DNA of 64,000 bases from Mycobacterium sp. 1245111.1 (lineage in GTDB: Bacteria > Actinomycetota > Actinomycetes > Mycobacteriales > Mycobacteriaceae), in the NCBI RefSeq assembly GCF_001673405.1, contig NZ_LZLV01000145.1, positions 1-64,000 of the forward strand. Reading direction: 5' to 3'. Both the position numbers and the translations under genes were made by a program. Shown one piece after another: positions 7,515-18,765 of the stretch. The notes under the pieces are model-generated. The model was not told the DNA's origin, ran no database searches, and saw only the letters and a program-made list of their open reading frames with translations. The first letter of the stretch is position 1. Each line of letters begins with the position of its first letter.

Positions 7515-8668
7515 GCGACTCTCTGATCGACCGGGTGCGCGAACGGCTTGCGGCCGAGCCGGCTCCGCTGCGACCGAACGTGGTCGCCGACGCGATCCGA
7601 GCCGAATCCGGCGGAGTTCTCGGCGACACCGAGTTGCTGAGTAATCTGCGGACACTGCAGACCGAGCTAACCGGCGCGGGAATTTTGGAACCGCTGCTGT
7701 GCGCGGACAATACGACCGACGTACTGGTCACCGCGCCCGACGCGGTGTGGATCGACGATGGAAAGGGATTGCGACGCACCGGTATTCGCTTCGCAGACGA
7801 GGCCGCGGTGCGGCGGTTGGCGCAGCGGCTGGCCTTGGCGACGGGCCGGCGTCTCGACGATGCGCAACCATGGGTCGACGGTCAGCTCACTGGACTGGGT
7901 AGGTTCGCGGTCCGGCTGCACGCCGTGCTACCGCCGGTCGCTGCCGGTGGCACCTGCCTGTCGTTGCGGGTGCTGCGACCGGTCACCCAAGATCTCGCCG
8001 CGTTGATTGCGGCAGGGGCCATCGCGGCGGCGGCGGCGGAGTTGATCGACGACGTCATCACCGCGCGGCTGGCGTTCCTGGTGTCCGGCGGGACCGGCGC
8101 GGGCAAGACGACGCTGTTGTCGGCGATGCTGAACGCGGTGGCCGCCGACGAGCGGATCGTGTGTGTCGAGGACGCGGCCGAGTTGGCACCGCCACATCCG
8201 CACCTGGTGCGCCTGGTAGCGCGCGGCGCCAACGTGGAGGGTATCGGCGAGGTGACCGTGCGCCAACTGGTCCGCCAGGCGTTGCGGATGCGGCCCGACC
8301 GCATCGTGGTCGGCGAGGTTCGCGGCGCCGAGGTGGTCGATCTGCTGGCCGCGCTCAACACCGGTCACGACGGCGGCGCCGGCACGGTGCACGCCAACAG
8401 CCCCGGGGAAGTCCCGGCTCGTCTCGAGGCGCTAGGCGCTCTCGGCGGACTGGATTGTGCTGCGCTGCATAGTCAATTGGCCGCAGCGGTCCAGGTGCTG
8501 CTTCATGTCGCCCGCGATCGTGACGGCCGGCGGCGGCTGGCCGAAATTGCCGTGTTGCGTCGCACGGACGAGCGGGTGCGCGCGGTCACCGTGTGGCACG
8601 CGGACCGCGGATACAGCGCCGAGATCGACGACTTTCGGCGACTGGTACGAAGCCGGATGTCGTCATGA
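7511..8668 (+). CDS. tadA: TadA-type secretion ATPase
   Basis: A 385-residue type II/IV secretion ATPase (CpaF/TadA branch, Rv3659c type). Walker A is 'GGTGAGKTT' (residues ~193-201). The Asp box is 'CVEDAAEL' and Walker B 'RPDRIVVGEVRGAE'. The His box is 'TGHDGGAGTVHANS'. It is shorter than canonical TadA because the N-terminal domain is reduced. It should be a cytoplasmic hexamer that powers assembly of Flp pilin through TadB/TadC. GTG 7511 overlaps the ssd stop as GTGA, implying coupled translation. The next gene starts in an ATGA overlap. Confidence 0.92.
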   Translation: MSDSLIDRVRERLAAEPAPLRPNVVADAIRAESGGVLGDTELLSNLRTLQTELTGAGILEPLLCADNTTDVLVTAPDAVWIDDGKGLRRTGIRFADEAAVRRLAQRLALATGRRLDDAQPWVDGQLTGLGRFAVRLHAVLPPVAAGGTCLSLRVLRPVTQDLAALIAAGAIAAAAAELIDDVITARLAFLVSGGTGAGKTTLLSAMLNAVAADERIVCVEDAAELAPPHPHLVRLVARGANVEGIGEVTVRQLVRQALRMRPDRIVVGEVRGAEVVDLLAALNTGHDGGAGTVHANSPGEVPARLEALGALGGLDCAALHSQLAAAVQVLLHVARDRDGRRRLAEIAVLRRTDERVRAVTVWHADRGYSAEIDDFRRLVRSRMSS

Positions 8669-9447
8669 TCGTGCTCGCTGCCGGCGCGTTATCCGTTGCG
8701 GCGTTGATGCTCCCGTCGTCACCGCGGTCGCGGCTGATTCGTACCGATCGCAAGATGTTGCCACCGCAAGTTCTGCCACTCACGTTGGCCTGTTCGCTGG
8801 CCGTTAGCATCGTATTACTGCCGCTGACAACCATTTTGGCGATCGTCGTAGTGGTCGCGACAATGTCCCTGCGCTACCGGCGTCGACGTCGCAGCGACCG
8901 GGCGATACATGAGAGCCGGTCGATGGAGTCCGCGATCGAGGTGCTGGTGGGCGAACTGCGGATCGGAGCCCATCCCGCGGCGGCGTTCGCCGTCGCAGCG
9001 GAAGAGGCAGCCGGGCCCGTCGGGATGTCGTGCCGCGCGGTGGCCGCGCGGGTCCGGTTGGGCGCCGACGTCGCCGCGGGCCTGCGTGGCGTCGCGGAGA
9101 CTTCGGCGCTGGCCTCCCAGTGGGAGCGGCTGGCGGTGTGCTGGCAATTGGCCACCGACCACGGGCTGGCCATGTCGGCGCTGATGCACGCGGCACAACG
9201 CGATATCGCTGAGCGGCAGCGGTTCTCGGGCCACGTGCGATCGGCGATGGCGGGCGCCCGCGCGACTGCGACCATCCTTGCCGCGCTGCCGGTGTTGTCG
9301 GTGGTGATGGGGCAACTGATCGGCGCGCACCCGCTGCCGTTCCTGCTCGGTGGAGGGCTGGGTGGCTGGTTGCTGGTCATCGGGCTGACGCTGATCTGCG
9401 GCGGGCTGCTGTGGGCAGACCGCATCACCGATCGAGCTGTCGCGTGA
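8665..9447 (+). CDS. tadB: TadB-like pilus assembly membrane protein
   Basis: A 260-residue GspF/TadB-type membrane platform protein (Rv3658c type). Two hydrophobic segments lie near the N-terminus (residues ~1-17 and 40-70). A cytoplasmic T2SSF domain follows ('MESAIEVLVGELRIGAHPA'), then two C-terminal helices from about residue 205. It forms the inner-membrane base of the Tad pilus with TadC and is driven by TadA. ATG 8665 overlaps the tadA stop (ATGA). The 3' end overlaps tadC by four bases. Confidence 0.88.
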   Translation: MIVLAAGALSVAALMLPSSPRSRLIRTDRKMLPPQVLPLTLACSLAVSIVLLPLTTILAIVVVVATMSLRYRRRRRSDRAIHESRSMESAIEVLVGELRIGAHPAAAFAVAAEEAAGPVGMSCRAVAARVRLGADVAAGLRGVAETSALASQWERLAVCWQLATDHGLAMSALMHAAQRDIAERQRFSGHVRSAMAGARATATILAALPVLSVVMGQLIGAHPLPFLLGGGLGGWLLVIGLTLICGGLLWADRITDRAVA

Positions 9448-10025
9448 TAGCGACCGCGGCAATGCTTTTGGCCGCTGCATTACTAGGTAGTGCCGGCCCT
9501 TCGGCTGTTCGGGCCCGAGCCGCGCTGCTGGCCCGTCAACCGCAAGCGGCCCGACCGGTGACGCGCGGGCCGGATCCGCTGGCGGTCGCCTCGAGCCTCG
9601 ATGTGCTTTCGGTGTGCCTGGCCGCCGGGATGGCGGTGTCGACTGCCGCCGCGGCGACCGCCCCGTCGGCGCCACCGGAGTTGGGGCTGGTGCTACGTCG
9701 CGCAGCCGACCTGCTGGCGCTGGGCGCCGATCCGGCCGTCGCGTGGTCCGCGCCGCCGGGCTCCGCCGACGCGCAGATCGACGCGGTGCTGCGGCTGGCC
9801 CGGCGGTCGTCGGCGTCCGGAGCGGCACTCGCCGATGCGGTCTCCGGGCTCGCCGCACAGTGCCGCCAGGACGCGGTACACGCGGCCGCCGCCACCGCCG
9901 AACGTGCCGGCGTGCTGATCGCCGGTCCGCTCGGCCTGTGCTTCCTGCCGGCCTTCGTCTGCCTGGGCATCGTCCCCGTCATCGCGGGTCTGGCCGGTGA
10001 CTTCCTGCAATCGGGATTGCTGTGA
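9444..10025 (+). CDS. tadC: TadC-like pilus assembly membrane protein
   Basis: A 193-residue second T2SSF-type protein (Rv3657c type), shorter than classical TadC. An N-terminal helix ('ATAAMLLAAALLGSAG') is followed by the conserved 'LDVLSVCLAAGMAVS' core and a C-terminal helix pair ending 'FLPAFVCLGIVPVIAGL'. It partners TadB in the membrane platform. GTG 9444 overlaps the tadB stop (GTGA). It ends 24 bases before the pilin gene, which has its own aagaggag ribosome binding site. Confidence 0.85.
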   Translation: MIATAAMLLAAALLGSAGPSAVRARAALLARQPQAARPVTRGPDPLAVASSLDVLSVCLAAGMAVSTAAAATAPSAPPELGLVLRRAADLLALGADPAVAWSAPPGSADAQIDAVLRLARRSSASGAALADAVSGLAAQCRQDAVHAAAATAERAGVLIAGPLGLCFLPAFVCLGIVPVIAGLAGDFLQSGLL

Positions 10026-10049
10026 TACCGGAAAAAGAAGAGGAGCAAC

Positions 10050-10241
10050 ATGTTTCACACATTGAGGGCGCGCCTGGCGGTGTTGGCGGCCGACGAGTCT
10101 GGAATGTCGACGGTCGAATACGCCATCGGCACGATCGCCGCGGCGGCCTTTGCGGCGGTGCTGTACGCGGTGGTGACCGGCGACTCGATTGTCTCGGCGT
10201 TGACGAACATCATCGCTCGTGCGCTGAACACCAAGACCTAG
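10050..10241 (+). CDS. flp: Flp-type pilin
   Basis: A 63-residue Flp pilin (Rv3656c type). A short basic leader of 18 residues ends in Gly, giving the type III prepilin cleavage site G18|M19 with the required Glu at mature position 5 (Glu23) and Tyr next to it. A hydrophobic helix follows ('AIGTIAAAAFAAVLYAVV'). After cleavage by a prepilin peptidase, which is not in this window, it would polymerise into the thin Tad pilus. The gene has a clear aagaggag ribosome binding site, suggesting strong translation compared with its coupled neighbours. Confidence 0.92.
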   Translation: MFHTLRARLAVLAADESGMSTVEYAIGTIAAAAFAAVLYAVVTGDSIVSALTNIIARALNTKT

Positions 10242-10264
10242 CCGACGACACCGGTGCGACCACC

Positions 10265-10564
10265 GTGGAAGCGGCATTCGGCGTCGCGACCCTGGTCGCG
10301 GTGCTCATGCTGTGCCTGGCCGGTATCACCGCGGTCTCGGCGCAAGTCCGCTGCATCGACGCCGCGCGTGAGGCCGCCCGGTTGGCGGCGCGTGGTGACG
10401 AGCGGTCGGCGGTCGCCGCCGCTCGTGGAGTCGCGCCGAGAGGCGCGGCCGTGCGGATTCGCCGCGACGGTGACTTCGTCGTCGCGACCGTGGCGGTCCG
10501 GTCGAATCTGCTTCACGCACTTCATATCTCGGCAACGGGCGTGGCCGCGGTCGAACCGCAGTGA
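10265..10564 (+). CDS. TadE-like pseudopilin, Rv3655c type
   Basis: A TadE-like small protein with a hydrophobic N-terminal helix ('VATLVAVLMLCLAGITAVSA') and the conserved 'RCIDAAREAARLAARGD' segment. The frame also encodes, just upstream, 'DDTGATTVEAAF', which looks like a prepilin cleavage site (G|ATTVE). No ATG, GTG or TTG exists in frame between GTG 10022, far upstream inside other genes, and GTG 10265. I therefore give 10265 as the start (99 aa), which would omit that site. In M. tuberculosis, Rv3654c and Rv3655c have been reported as exported proteins that dampen macrophage apoptosis. Start uncertain. Confidence 0.72.
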   Translation: MEAAFGVATLVAVLMLCLAGITAVSAQVRCIDAAREAARLAARGDERSAVAAARGVAPRGAAVRIRRDGDFVVATVAVRSNLLHALHISATGVAAVEPQ

Positions 10565-10598
10565 CGACCGGGGGTCGGTCACCGTTGTCGCCGCCGCC

Positions 10599-10886
10599 AT
10601 GGTGGTCGTGTTGCTGACGGTCACCGGTGGCAGCGGGTATGTGGGCGCCGCGGTGGTGGCGCGGCACCGGGCTCAGGCCGCGGCCGATTTGGCCGCGCTC
10701 GCGGGCGCGGCGCTGGTGCCCACCGGAGCCGAGTCGGCCTGCGCCCAAGCCACCGCCGTGGCCCGCGCGATGCGGGTCGGCGTCGCCGCCTGCACGCTCG
10801 AGGACCTGGATGTCGTGGTCACGATCGAAACGGCGGTGGGGCGATGGGGCAACGCGCGGGCCGCGGCGCGCGCCGGCCCGGCCTAG
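10599..10886 (+). CDS. TadE/TadG-like 'helicase/secretion neighbourhood' protein, Rv3654c type
   Basis: A ~95-residue protein with an N-terminal hydrophobic helix ('MVVVLLTVTGGSGYVGAAVV') followed by 'HRAQAAADLAALAGA', the typical start of the Tad-locus TadE/TadG-like family. The frame is open upstream, and 'DRGSVTVVAAAM' immediately before ATG 10599 looks like part of the family, so the true start may be further 5' (a GTG lies near 10467). It is the last gene of the pilus cluster. Its stop codon shares bases with the stop of the convergent sensor gene (CTAG at 10883-10886). Confidence 0.68.
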   Translation: MVVVLLTVTGGSGYVGAAVVARHRAQAAADLAALAGAALVPTGAESACAQATAVARAMRVGVAACTLEDLDVVVTIETAVGRWGNARAAARAGPA

Positions 10887-11902
10887 CCGGGCAGGCCCGC
10901 GGCGGCGAGCTCCGCTGGAGTCGGTAGGCGCAGCGAAACCAGTCCGGCAAAGGTGTCGGTGTCGAGTTCTACCCGGTTGACGGTCACGTGCACCGGCACC
11001 CAACCGCCGTCACGGGCCGGCATCCGCAGCACGGCGCAGGCGGCCCCGGCTTCGAACTCGGTGCGCATCGCAGTGCGCTTCGCTTCGTCGTCGGGATGTA
11101 TCCGCGGGCTGTCGGTCGAGATGCGACGCCAGTCGTAGAACGGGCACGGGGCGTCAAGCCACTTCAGCAGCGTCCAACTCTGCAGATCGAACAGCGCGCG
11201 GTGCACCCCAGGCTGGGCCAGCCCGTGCAGGATCTGCTGGGCCAGCCGATCGGACGACGCCGGCGCCGCGGCAGGTTCGGCCCGCCAATTCATGCCCCGC
11301 GCGACCATGTGTTCGCGGCCGTCGGCGCCTTCCTCGAGCCCGCTGCGGGTGACAAAGCTCACCCGGATGGGGTTGCCCTGCCAATCACGGCCGTCCCAGG
11401 TGTCGCACATGGTGCGATCGGGCTCGAACCTGACCGCCGCTGCCAGCGCCCGGCCTTCGTTGGGCTTCAGGTCACCCGACGGCCAGCACTCCGCGAACGC
11501 CCGCTCTTCGGGATCTTCGAGCTCGACGTTGCGGCCCATGTTCGTCAGCGACTCCGCGGTGTCGGTAGCCACCCCGAGGGTCATGTCCCATTTCAGCGGG
11601 CCCGGGATGGGCCGCTCGGGCGGCTCGTCGGTGGACGGTCCGCTCCAGACGTGCACGCCGTGAATGCGTCCGTCGGTCATCACGATCGGCTCGGTGCGGA
11701 TGACCCGAGCCTTCTTGGACGTGATGCTGACCAGACCTTTGCTCGTTTGCATCGACTCGGCGATCGCGGACTGAATGGCCGCGCGCCCGGGGGTGCGCTT
11801 CAAAAACGCTGTTATCGGAATGAGGTTCTGCAGTTGACGACCCACCGCGACAACGGCTGGTTCTCGGCCCAGCGTCTCCACCAGCAGCCAGTCGTCGGTC
11901 AT
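10883..11902 (-). CDS. PAS-type sensor-like protein, Rv3651 family
   Basis: A 339-residue cytoplasmic protein without signal or membrane segments, corresponding to M. tuberculosis Rv3651 (about 345 aa), whose structure contains PAS- and GAF-like folds. Here the C-terminal ~130 residues ('WRRISTDSPRIHPDD', then 'MPARDGGWVPVHVTVNRVEL') look like a PAS domain. The N-terminal half has the 'IPITAFLKRTPGRAAIQSAI' region. No catalytic or DNA-binding output domain is visible, so it may act by binding a ligand or a partner. It is convergent with the Tad cluster and sits between it and the helicase, as in other mycobacteria. Confidence 0.8.
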   Translation of the reverse strand: MTDDWLLVETLGREPAVVAVGRQLQNLIPITAFLKRTPGRAAIQSAIAESMQTSKGLVSITSKKARVIRTEPIVMTDGRIHGVHVWSGPSTDEPPERPIPGPLKWDMTLGVATDTAESLTNMGRNVELEDPEERAFAECWPSGDLKPNEGRALAAAVRFEPDRTMCDTWDGRDWQGNPIRVSFVTRSGLEEGADGREHMVARGMNWRAEPAAAPASSDRLAQQILHGLAQPGVHRALFDLQSWTLLKWLDAPCPFYDWRRISTDSPRIHPDDEAKRTAMRTEFEAGAACAVLRMPARDGGWVPVHVTVNRVELDTDTFAGLVSLRLPTPAELAAAGLPG

Positions 11903-11922
11903 AGGTCAGCAGTTTAGCTGCG

Positions 11923-11953
11923 CGACAGTGGATAACCCGTTGCGTCACTGTCG
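11923..11953. repeat. Inverted repeat upstream of the Rv3651-like gene
   Basis: cgacagtg (11923-11930) and cactgtcg (11946-11953) are perfect inverted 8-mers separated by 15 bases. They lie 21-51 bases upstream of the start codon of the minus-strand PAS-type gene, where an operator or 5' leader hairpin could be. No T run follows. Confidence 0.4.
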
Positions 11954-12154
11954 AATCCATCGGGGCTTTTCTTGGGGCCACCTGTGGGTCTTATTGACAT
12001 CCGAGTCATGAACTTGCACAGGTTGCTGGCCGAAGGTATTTTTCTGCTGCGCCCACCACGGGCGCACGTTTCTTCAGCAGTGAGGAAACCGTTTTCATAG
12101 CTGACGCTGCGAAGACGCCGTCATATGGAAGTCGACCGTTCGAGGGGTCGGTCG

Positions 12155-14497
12155 TCATCCGTATGCCCGAGCTCCCTTTGCCAGCGCGCTGAGAACCAGT
12201 CGCAGCACCCGGACCGCGCCAGCCTTGTCCAGCGGTTCGTTTCCGTTGCCGCACTTCGGCGATTGCACGCACGACGGGCATCCCGTCGGGCACTCGCACG
12301 CCTCGATTGCCGCGAGCGTCGCGCCCAGCCACGTATTCGCCTGTCGGAAGCCCTGTTCGGCGAACCCGGCGCCGCCCGGAAAGCCGTCATACACGAAGAC
12401 ACTTGGCAGACCGTCGGTTTCGGGGCCGACGGCGGTCGACAATCCGCCGATGTCACCGCGATCGCAGCTGGCCACCAGCGGCAGCAGGCCGATCGCGGCA
12501 TGCTCGGCGGCGTGCAGCGAGCCCGGGATCTGCAGCGAATCAATCCCGTTGTCGGCCAATTCTTCTGGCGTAATGGTGTACATCGCCGCGACGGTTTCCA
12601 GGGTGTGCGCCGGCATCGCCAGCTCGACGAAGTCGATCACCTCGCCGTTGAGCCGACGCCGCAGATAGCCCACCATCTGGTGGGTCACGCTGACCGGCAC
12701 CAGGCCCAGGGTGACCGGTCCGAAAGCCAGTCGTTCGCCCGGGCCGGTCACGGCGATGTCGGTGAGTTCCCTTGCGAACGTGGCATATCCGGGGTCCTCG
12801 GCGTGGACGAAGGCCATGCCCTCGTCGAAGTCCAGCGAGTCGACCACATAACTCTCGCCCTGGTGCAGATACACCGCACCCGGATGCACCGAGGCGGCGG
12901 CCCGGCCGGTGTCGGCGGTACCCAGCAGCCGACCGGTGTCGCTCTCCACGATCACCACCTGACCGCCCGACGATCCGCGAATGTCCACTGCCGGATGGGG
13001 ATCGACGCCAGGCGCCGGGTAGTACTTGCCGGCGCGGTGGCGTAGCAGTCCGTCGTCGACCAGTCCGCGGGCCACCTTCTCGGCGGCAAGCGACCGCGCC
13101 TCGGCATCGTCGATAGGCAATTCCGTTGCGGCACAAAGTAGCTGAGGGCCGAGGATGTAGGGGTTGGACGGGTCGATCACCACCCGCTCGATCGGCTTGT
13201 CCAGCAGCGCGGCCGGGTTGTGCACCAGATAGGTGTCCAGTGGATCGTCGCGGGCCACCAGCAGCACCAGCGCGCCTTGCCCGCGCCGGCCGGATCGGCC
13301 GGCCTGCTGCCAGAACGATGTGACGGTTCCGGGAAAGCCGGCCAGCACCACGGCATCCAGTCCCGCGATGTCGATGCCGAGTTCCAGTGCGTTGGTGGTG
13401 GCCAGACCGCGCAACCGCCCGTCGAGCAGCGCCTGTTCCAAGGCGTTGCGGTCCTCGGGCAGATAGCCCGCGCGATATGAGGCCACCGTCTCGGTCAGTT
13501 GCGGGGCGATGTCTTCCAGTCGCGCGCGGGTTGCCAGCGCGGTCAGTTCGGCACCGCGGCGCGATCGGACGAATGTCAGCGTACGTGCGCCTTCGGCGAT
13601 CAGGTCGGCCATCACCCGCGCCGCCTCGCTGCCCGCGGACCGCCTTACCGGAGCGCCGTTTTCGCCCGTGAGGTCGGTGCGCAACGCCGGCTCCCACAAC
13701 GCCACGGTCCGGGCGCCCTGCGGTGAGGCGTCCTCGGTGACTTCGCACACCGGTTGGCCGATGAGTTCGGTAGCGGTTGCACCCGGGGCGGATGTCGTTG
13801 CGCTGGCGAAGATCACCGTGGGCTGCACGACTGGGTCGGGGGAGTAACGCGCACACAATCGCAGTAAGCGGCGCAGCACCATGGCCACGTTTGATCCGAA
13901 AACGCCTCGGTAGTAATGACATTCGTCGACGACGACAAACCGGAGGTTCCGCAGAAACATCGCCCATCGGGCGTGGTTACGCAGCAGCGCCAGATGGACC
14001 ATGTCCGGATTGGAGAACACCCAGCGGGAGCGCTCGCGCGCGAATCGGCGTATCTCGCCGGCGCTGTCGCCGTCATACGCTGTCGGTGCGACGTCGCCAA
14101 GCCCCGGAATCGCCGCGGTCAGGGCATGGGCGGCCCGCAACTGGTCGTGGCCAAGCGCTTTCGTCGGCGAAATGTAGAGCGCTCGAGCCCGCGGATCGGT
14201 CGACAACGCGTTGAGGATGGGCAGTTGGTAGGCCAGTGATTTCCCGGATGCCGTGCCAGTACTGATAACAACGTGATGCCCGCCGTGCGCCAGGTCGGCG
14301 GCCTGAACCTGATGCGCCCACGGCAAACTGACGCCACGATCGGTAAATGCGCGCAGCACATCGGGTTCGACCCATGTCGGCCAAGGCTGTTGGCGGCCAT
14401 GCCGTGCCGGCAGTTCGGCGACATGGCGAAGCGGGTGCTCGCCCGCTTCGGTGCCGGCGACCGCGGCGGCGAGCAACTCGCTGCCGAATGTCACCAC
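12155..14497 (-). CDS. MrfA/YprA-type DExH helicase with C-terminal cysteine cluster
   Basis: A 780-residue superfamily 2 helicase (Rv3649 type, 'DECH helicase' family). Walker A is 'STGTASGKSL' near residue 78. The DExH box is 'VVDECHYYRG', motif III 'FASATT' and motif VI 'QQAGRSGRRGQG'. The C-terminal DUF1998-like region holds a four-cysteine cluster ('CECPTGCPSCVQSPKCG'), probably a metal site. In Bacillus the relative MrfA is a 3'-5' DNA helicase that repairs mitomycin C lesions. The gene is conserved beside Tad genes in actinobacteria, which gave the 'helicase/secretion neighbourhood' name. GTG 14497 gives the family length (Rv3649 about 771 aa). Confidence 0.9.
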   Translation of the reverse strand: MVTFGSELLAAAVAGTEAGEHPLRHVAELPARHGRQQPWPTWVEPDVLRAFTDRGVSLPWAHQVQAADLAHGGHHVVISTGTASGKSLAYQLPILNALSTDPRARALYISPTKALGHDQLRAAHALTAAIPGLGDVAPTAYDGDSAGEIRRFARERSRWVFSNPDMVHLALLRNHARWAMFLRNLRFVVVDECHYYRGVFGSNVAMVLRRLLRLCARYSPDPVVQPTVIFASATTSAPGATATELIGQPVCEVTEDASPQGARTVALWEPALRTDLTGENGAPVRRSAGSEAARVMADLIAEGARTLTFVRSRRGAELTALATRARLEDIAPQLTETVASYRAGYLPEDRNALEQALLDGRLRGLATTNALELGIDIAGLDAVVLAGFPGTVTSFWQQAGRSGRRGQGALVLLVARDDPLDTYLVHNPAALLDKPIERVVIDPSNPYILGPQLLCAATELPIDDAEARSLAAEKVARGLVDDGLLRHRAGKYYPAPGVDPHPAVDIRGSSGGQVVIVESDTGRLLGTADTGRAAASVHPGAVYLHQGESYVVDSLDFDEGMAFVHAEDPGYATFARELTDIAVTGPGERLAFGPVTLGLVPVSVTHQMVGYLRRRLNGEVIDFVELAMPAHTLETVAAMYTITPEELADNGIDSLQIPGSLHAAEHAAIGLLPLVASCDRGDIGGLSTAVGPETDGLPSVFVYDGFPGGAGFAEQGFRQANTWLGATLAAIEACECPTGCPSCVQSPKCGNGNEPLDKAGAVRVLRLVLSALAKGARAYG

Positions 14498-14832
14498 GAT
14501 TAAGTGCCTCCTGATCCGAACTCGTCACCGAAAACTGCGGCCGATTACCCGTTTGCGACCGGGGGTTTCAGCGCCGCACTTCAATTGTTTACCTAGTGGT
14601 AGCTCAATTGCGCGACTGAGGCTGTTGCTGGCGCGATGAACATGGTTGACTGTTTGCGGTCGCAGCTTCTGTGTTCGTGTCAAACTTTCGCAGGATCGAC
14701 GTTGCGGCCGCGGTTCCTGCGAGGTTGTAGGTCGGGTGAAGTTCCGGCGACTCAGCAAGGTCTAGCGGTCGGAACGGGCCCGGAGCATCGAGGTGATGCT
14801 CCGCACCCGAGTAGTAAAGGAAAGATCGAGAA
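14498..14832. other. Divergent intergenic region between helicase and cspA
   Basis: A 335-base gene-free stretch that must hold the promoters for the minus-strand helicase and for cspA. No confident -35/-10 pair was seen. Two CAATTG hexamers flank a short AT-richer segment near 14582-14612. A perfect inverted repeat, ggagcatc/gatgctcc (14782-14789 and 14795-14802), lies about 30 bases before the cspA start and would form a hairpin in its leader RNA. Confidence 0.5.
14782..14802 (+). promoter_or_regulatory. Leader hairpin upstream of cspA
   Basis: Eight-base arms ggagcatc and gatgctcc around a five-base loop, placed between the likely transcript start and the aaagga ribosome binding site of cspA. 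Cold-shock genes often use structured leaders for temperature-dependent translation. That role is inferred only. Confidence 0.4.
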
Positions 14833-15036
14833 ATGCCACAGGGAACTGTGAAGTGGTTCAACGCGGAAAAGGGATTCGGCTTCATCGCCCCCGAAGACGG
14901 TTCGGCCGACGTGTTCGTCCACTACACGGAGATCCAGGGAAGCGGCTTCCGCACCCTCGAGGAGAACCAGCGCGTCGAGTTCGAGGTCGGACAAAGCCCC
15001 AAGGGTCCCCAGGCCACCGGCGTCCGCTCCATCTGA
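14833..15036 (+). CDS. cspA: Cold shock protein A
   Basis: A 67-residue single cold-shock domain. The RNA-binding motifs are RNP1 'KGFGFI' (13-18) and RNP2 'VFVHY' (27-31), with the opening 'GTVKWFNAEKGFG' and closing 'VEFEVGQSPKGPQA' strands standard for the family. It binds single-stranded RNA/DNA and acts as an RNA chaperone. M. tuberculosis CspA (Rv3648c) has the same length and neighbours. A ribosome binding site (aaagga) precedes ATG 14833, and the gene is monocistronic, ending in a strong terminator. Confidence 0.97.
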   Translation: MPQGTVKWFNAEKGFGFIAPEDGSADVFVHYTEIQGSGFRTLEENQRVEFEVGQSPKGPQATGVRSI

Positions 15037-15052
15037 GCAGCTGAGTAACGAC

Positions 15053-15098
15053 AACCCCCCGCACGGTCCGGAATCACCGGATTCGCTCGGGGGGTTTT
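15053..15098 (+). terminator. Rho-independent terminator of cspA
   Basis: The outer stem aaccccccg (15053-15061) pairs with cggggggtt (15088-15096). An inner stem, tccgg/ccgga, sits at 15067-15081. A run of T follows (15095-15098). It starts 16 bases after the cspA stop. Confidence 0.9.
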
Positions 15099-15177
15099 CG
15101 CTGCTTGCCCGATCTGCTTTCGCGGCGCCCCGCACGCCGCGGCGTGCCGCGGCGCCCTGGCGCTTAATGTCGTTGTC

Positions 15178-15756
15178 GTGAGCCAGCTGTCGTTCTTCTC
15201 GGCTGAGTCGGTGCCGCCTGCGGTCAGCGACCTCACCGGGGTGCTCGCGGCAGCCGGCCAGATCGTCCCGGTCGGCACCGGGGCCCGGTTGTCGGTGGTG
15301 GTCGATCAGGCCTGGCGCGCCGAGGCGCTGGGCCAGATGATCGACGAGGCCGGGTTGACGGCCGAGATCACCCAGACCGACGAACACACCCCGCTGGTCC
15401 GCACCGACGTGGATGCCCGGCTGCGCTCGATGGCGGCTGAATGGACACGGGGTGCGGCAAAGACCGTTCCACCACTGTGGCTGCCCGGACCGCGGGAGCT
15501 GCGGGCCTGGATCTTGGCCGCCGGCAGCCCGGAAGTTGACCGTTATCTATTAGGACTCGACCCCCACGCTCCGGACACCCACTCACCGCTGGCGTCCGCG
15601 CTGATGCGCGTCGGGATCGCGCCGACCCTGATCGGCACCCGCGGAGCTCGGCCCGCTCTGCGGATCAGCGGCCGCCGCCGCCTATCGCGCCTGGTAGAGA
15701 ACGTCGGGGAACCCCCTGAGGTCGCCGAGGCGTTGCCGTTCTGGCCGCACGTCTAG
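15178..15756 (+). CDS. Conserved mycobacterial hypothetical protein, Rv3647c type
   Basis: A 192-residue soluble protein starting at GTG 15178, identical in length to M. tuberculosis Rv3647c and in the same place between cspA and topA. No signal peptide, membrane segment or catalytic motif is recognised. The middle has a tryptophan-rich stretch ('AAEWTRGA...LWLPGPRELRAWILAAG') and the C-terminus ends 'PFWPHV'. Conservation next to topA across actinobacteria suggests a nucleic-acid-related role, but nothing in the sequence proves it. It is likely co-transcribed with topA, ~180 bases downstream. Confidence 0.8.
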   Translation: MSQLSFFSAESVPPAVSDLTGVLAAAGQIVPVGTGARLSVVVDQAWRAEALGQMIDEAGLTAEITQTDEHTPLVRTDVDARLRSMAAEWTRGAAKTVPPLWLPGPRELRAWILAAGSPEVDRYLLGLDPHAPDTHSPLASALMRVGIAPTLIGTRGARPALRISGRRRLSRLVENVGEPPEVAEALPFWPHV

Positions 15757-15934
15757 CGGGAATCAGTCGGTCCGCTAACGGGGGGTCGGTTTGCGTCGGC
15801 CCATCTCGGGTGCCACATTGTCAGGTGTCTACGGCCCGAACGGCACCGTAGATTGACGCTGGCAGATCGCGGATCGTGAATATCAGCGGGCCGGCAGGGG
15901 AAGTAGAAGTAAGTGAAAGTGAGCGTAAATACAG

Positions 15935-18739
<2,805 letters not shown>

Positions 18740-18765
18740 CAGGGCATATTCGACCCCGTCGGGGG

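Noticed and set aside
7511..8668. TadA considered as a type IV secretion or conjugation ATPase
   Set aside because: Neighbouring TadB, TadC and Flp genes and sequence features identify a Tad pilus ATPase; no conjugation genes are present.
12006..12158. Short minus-strand frame after the helicase gene
   Set aside because: About 50 codons beyond the helicase stop, with no ribosome binding site or known family; its upstream part overlaps the helicase gene.
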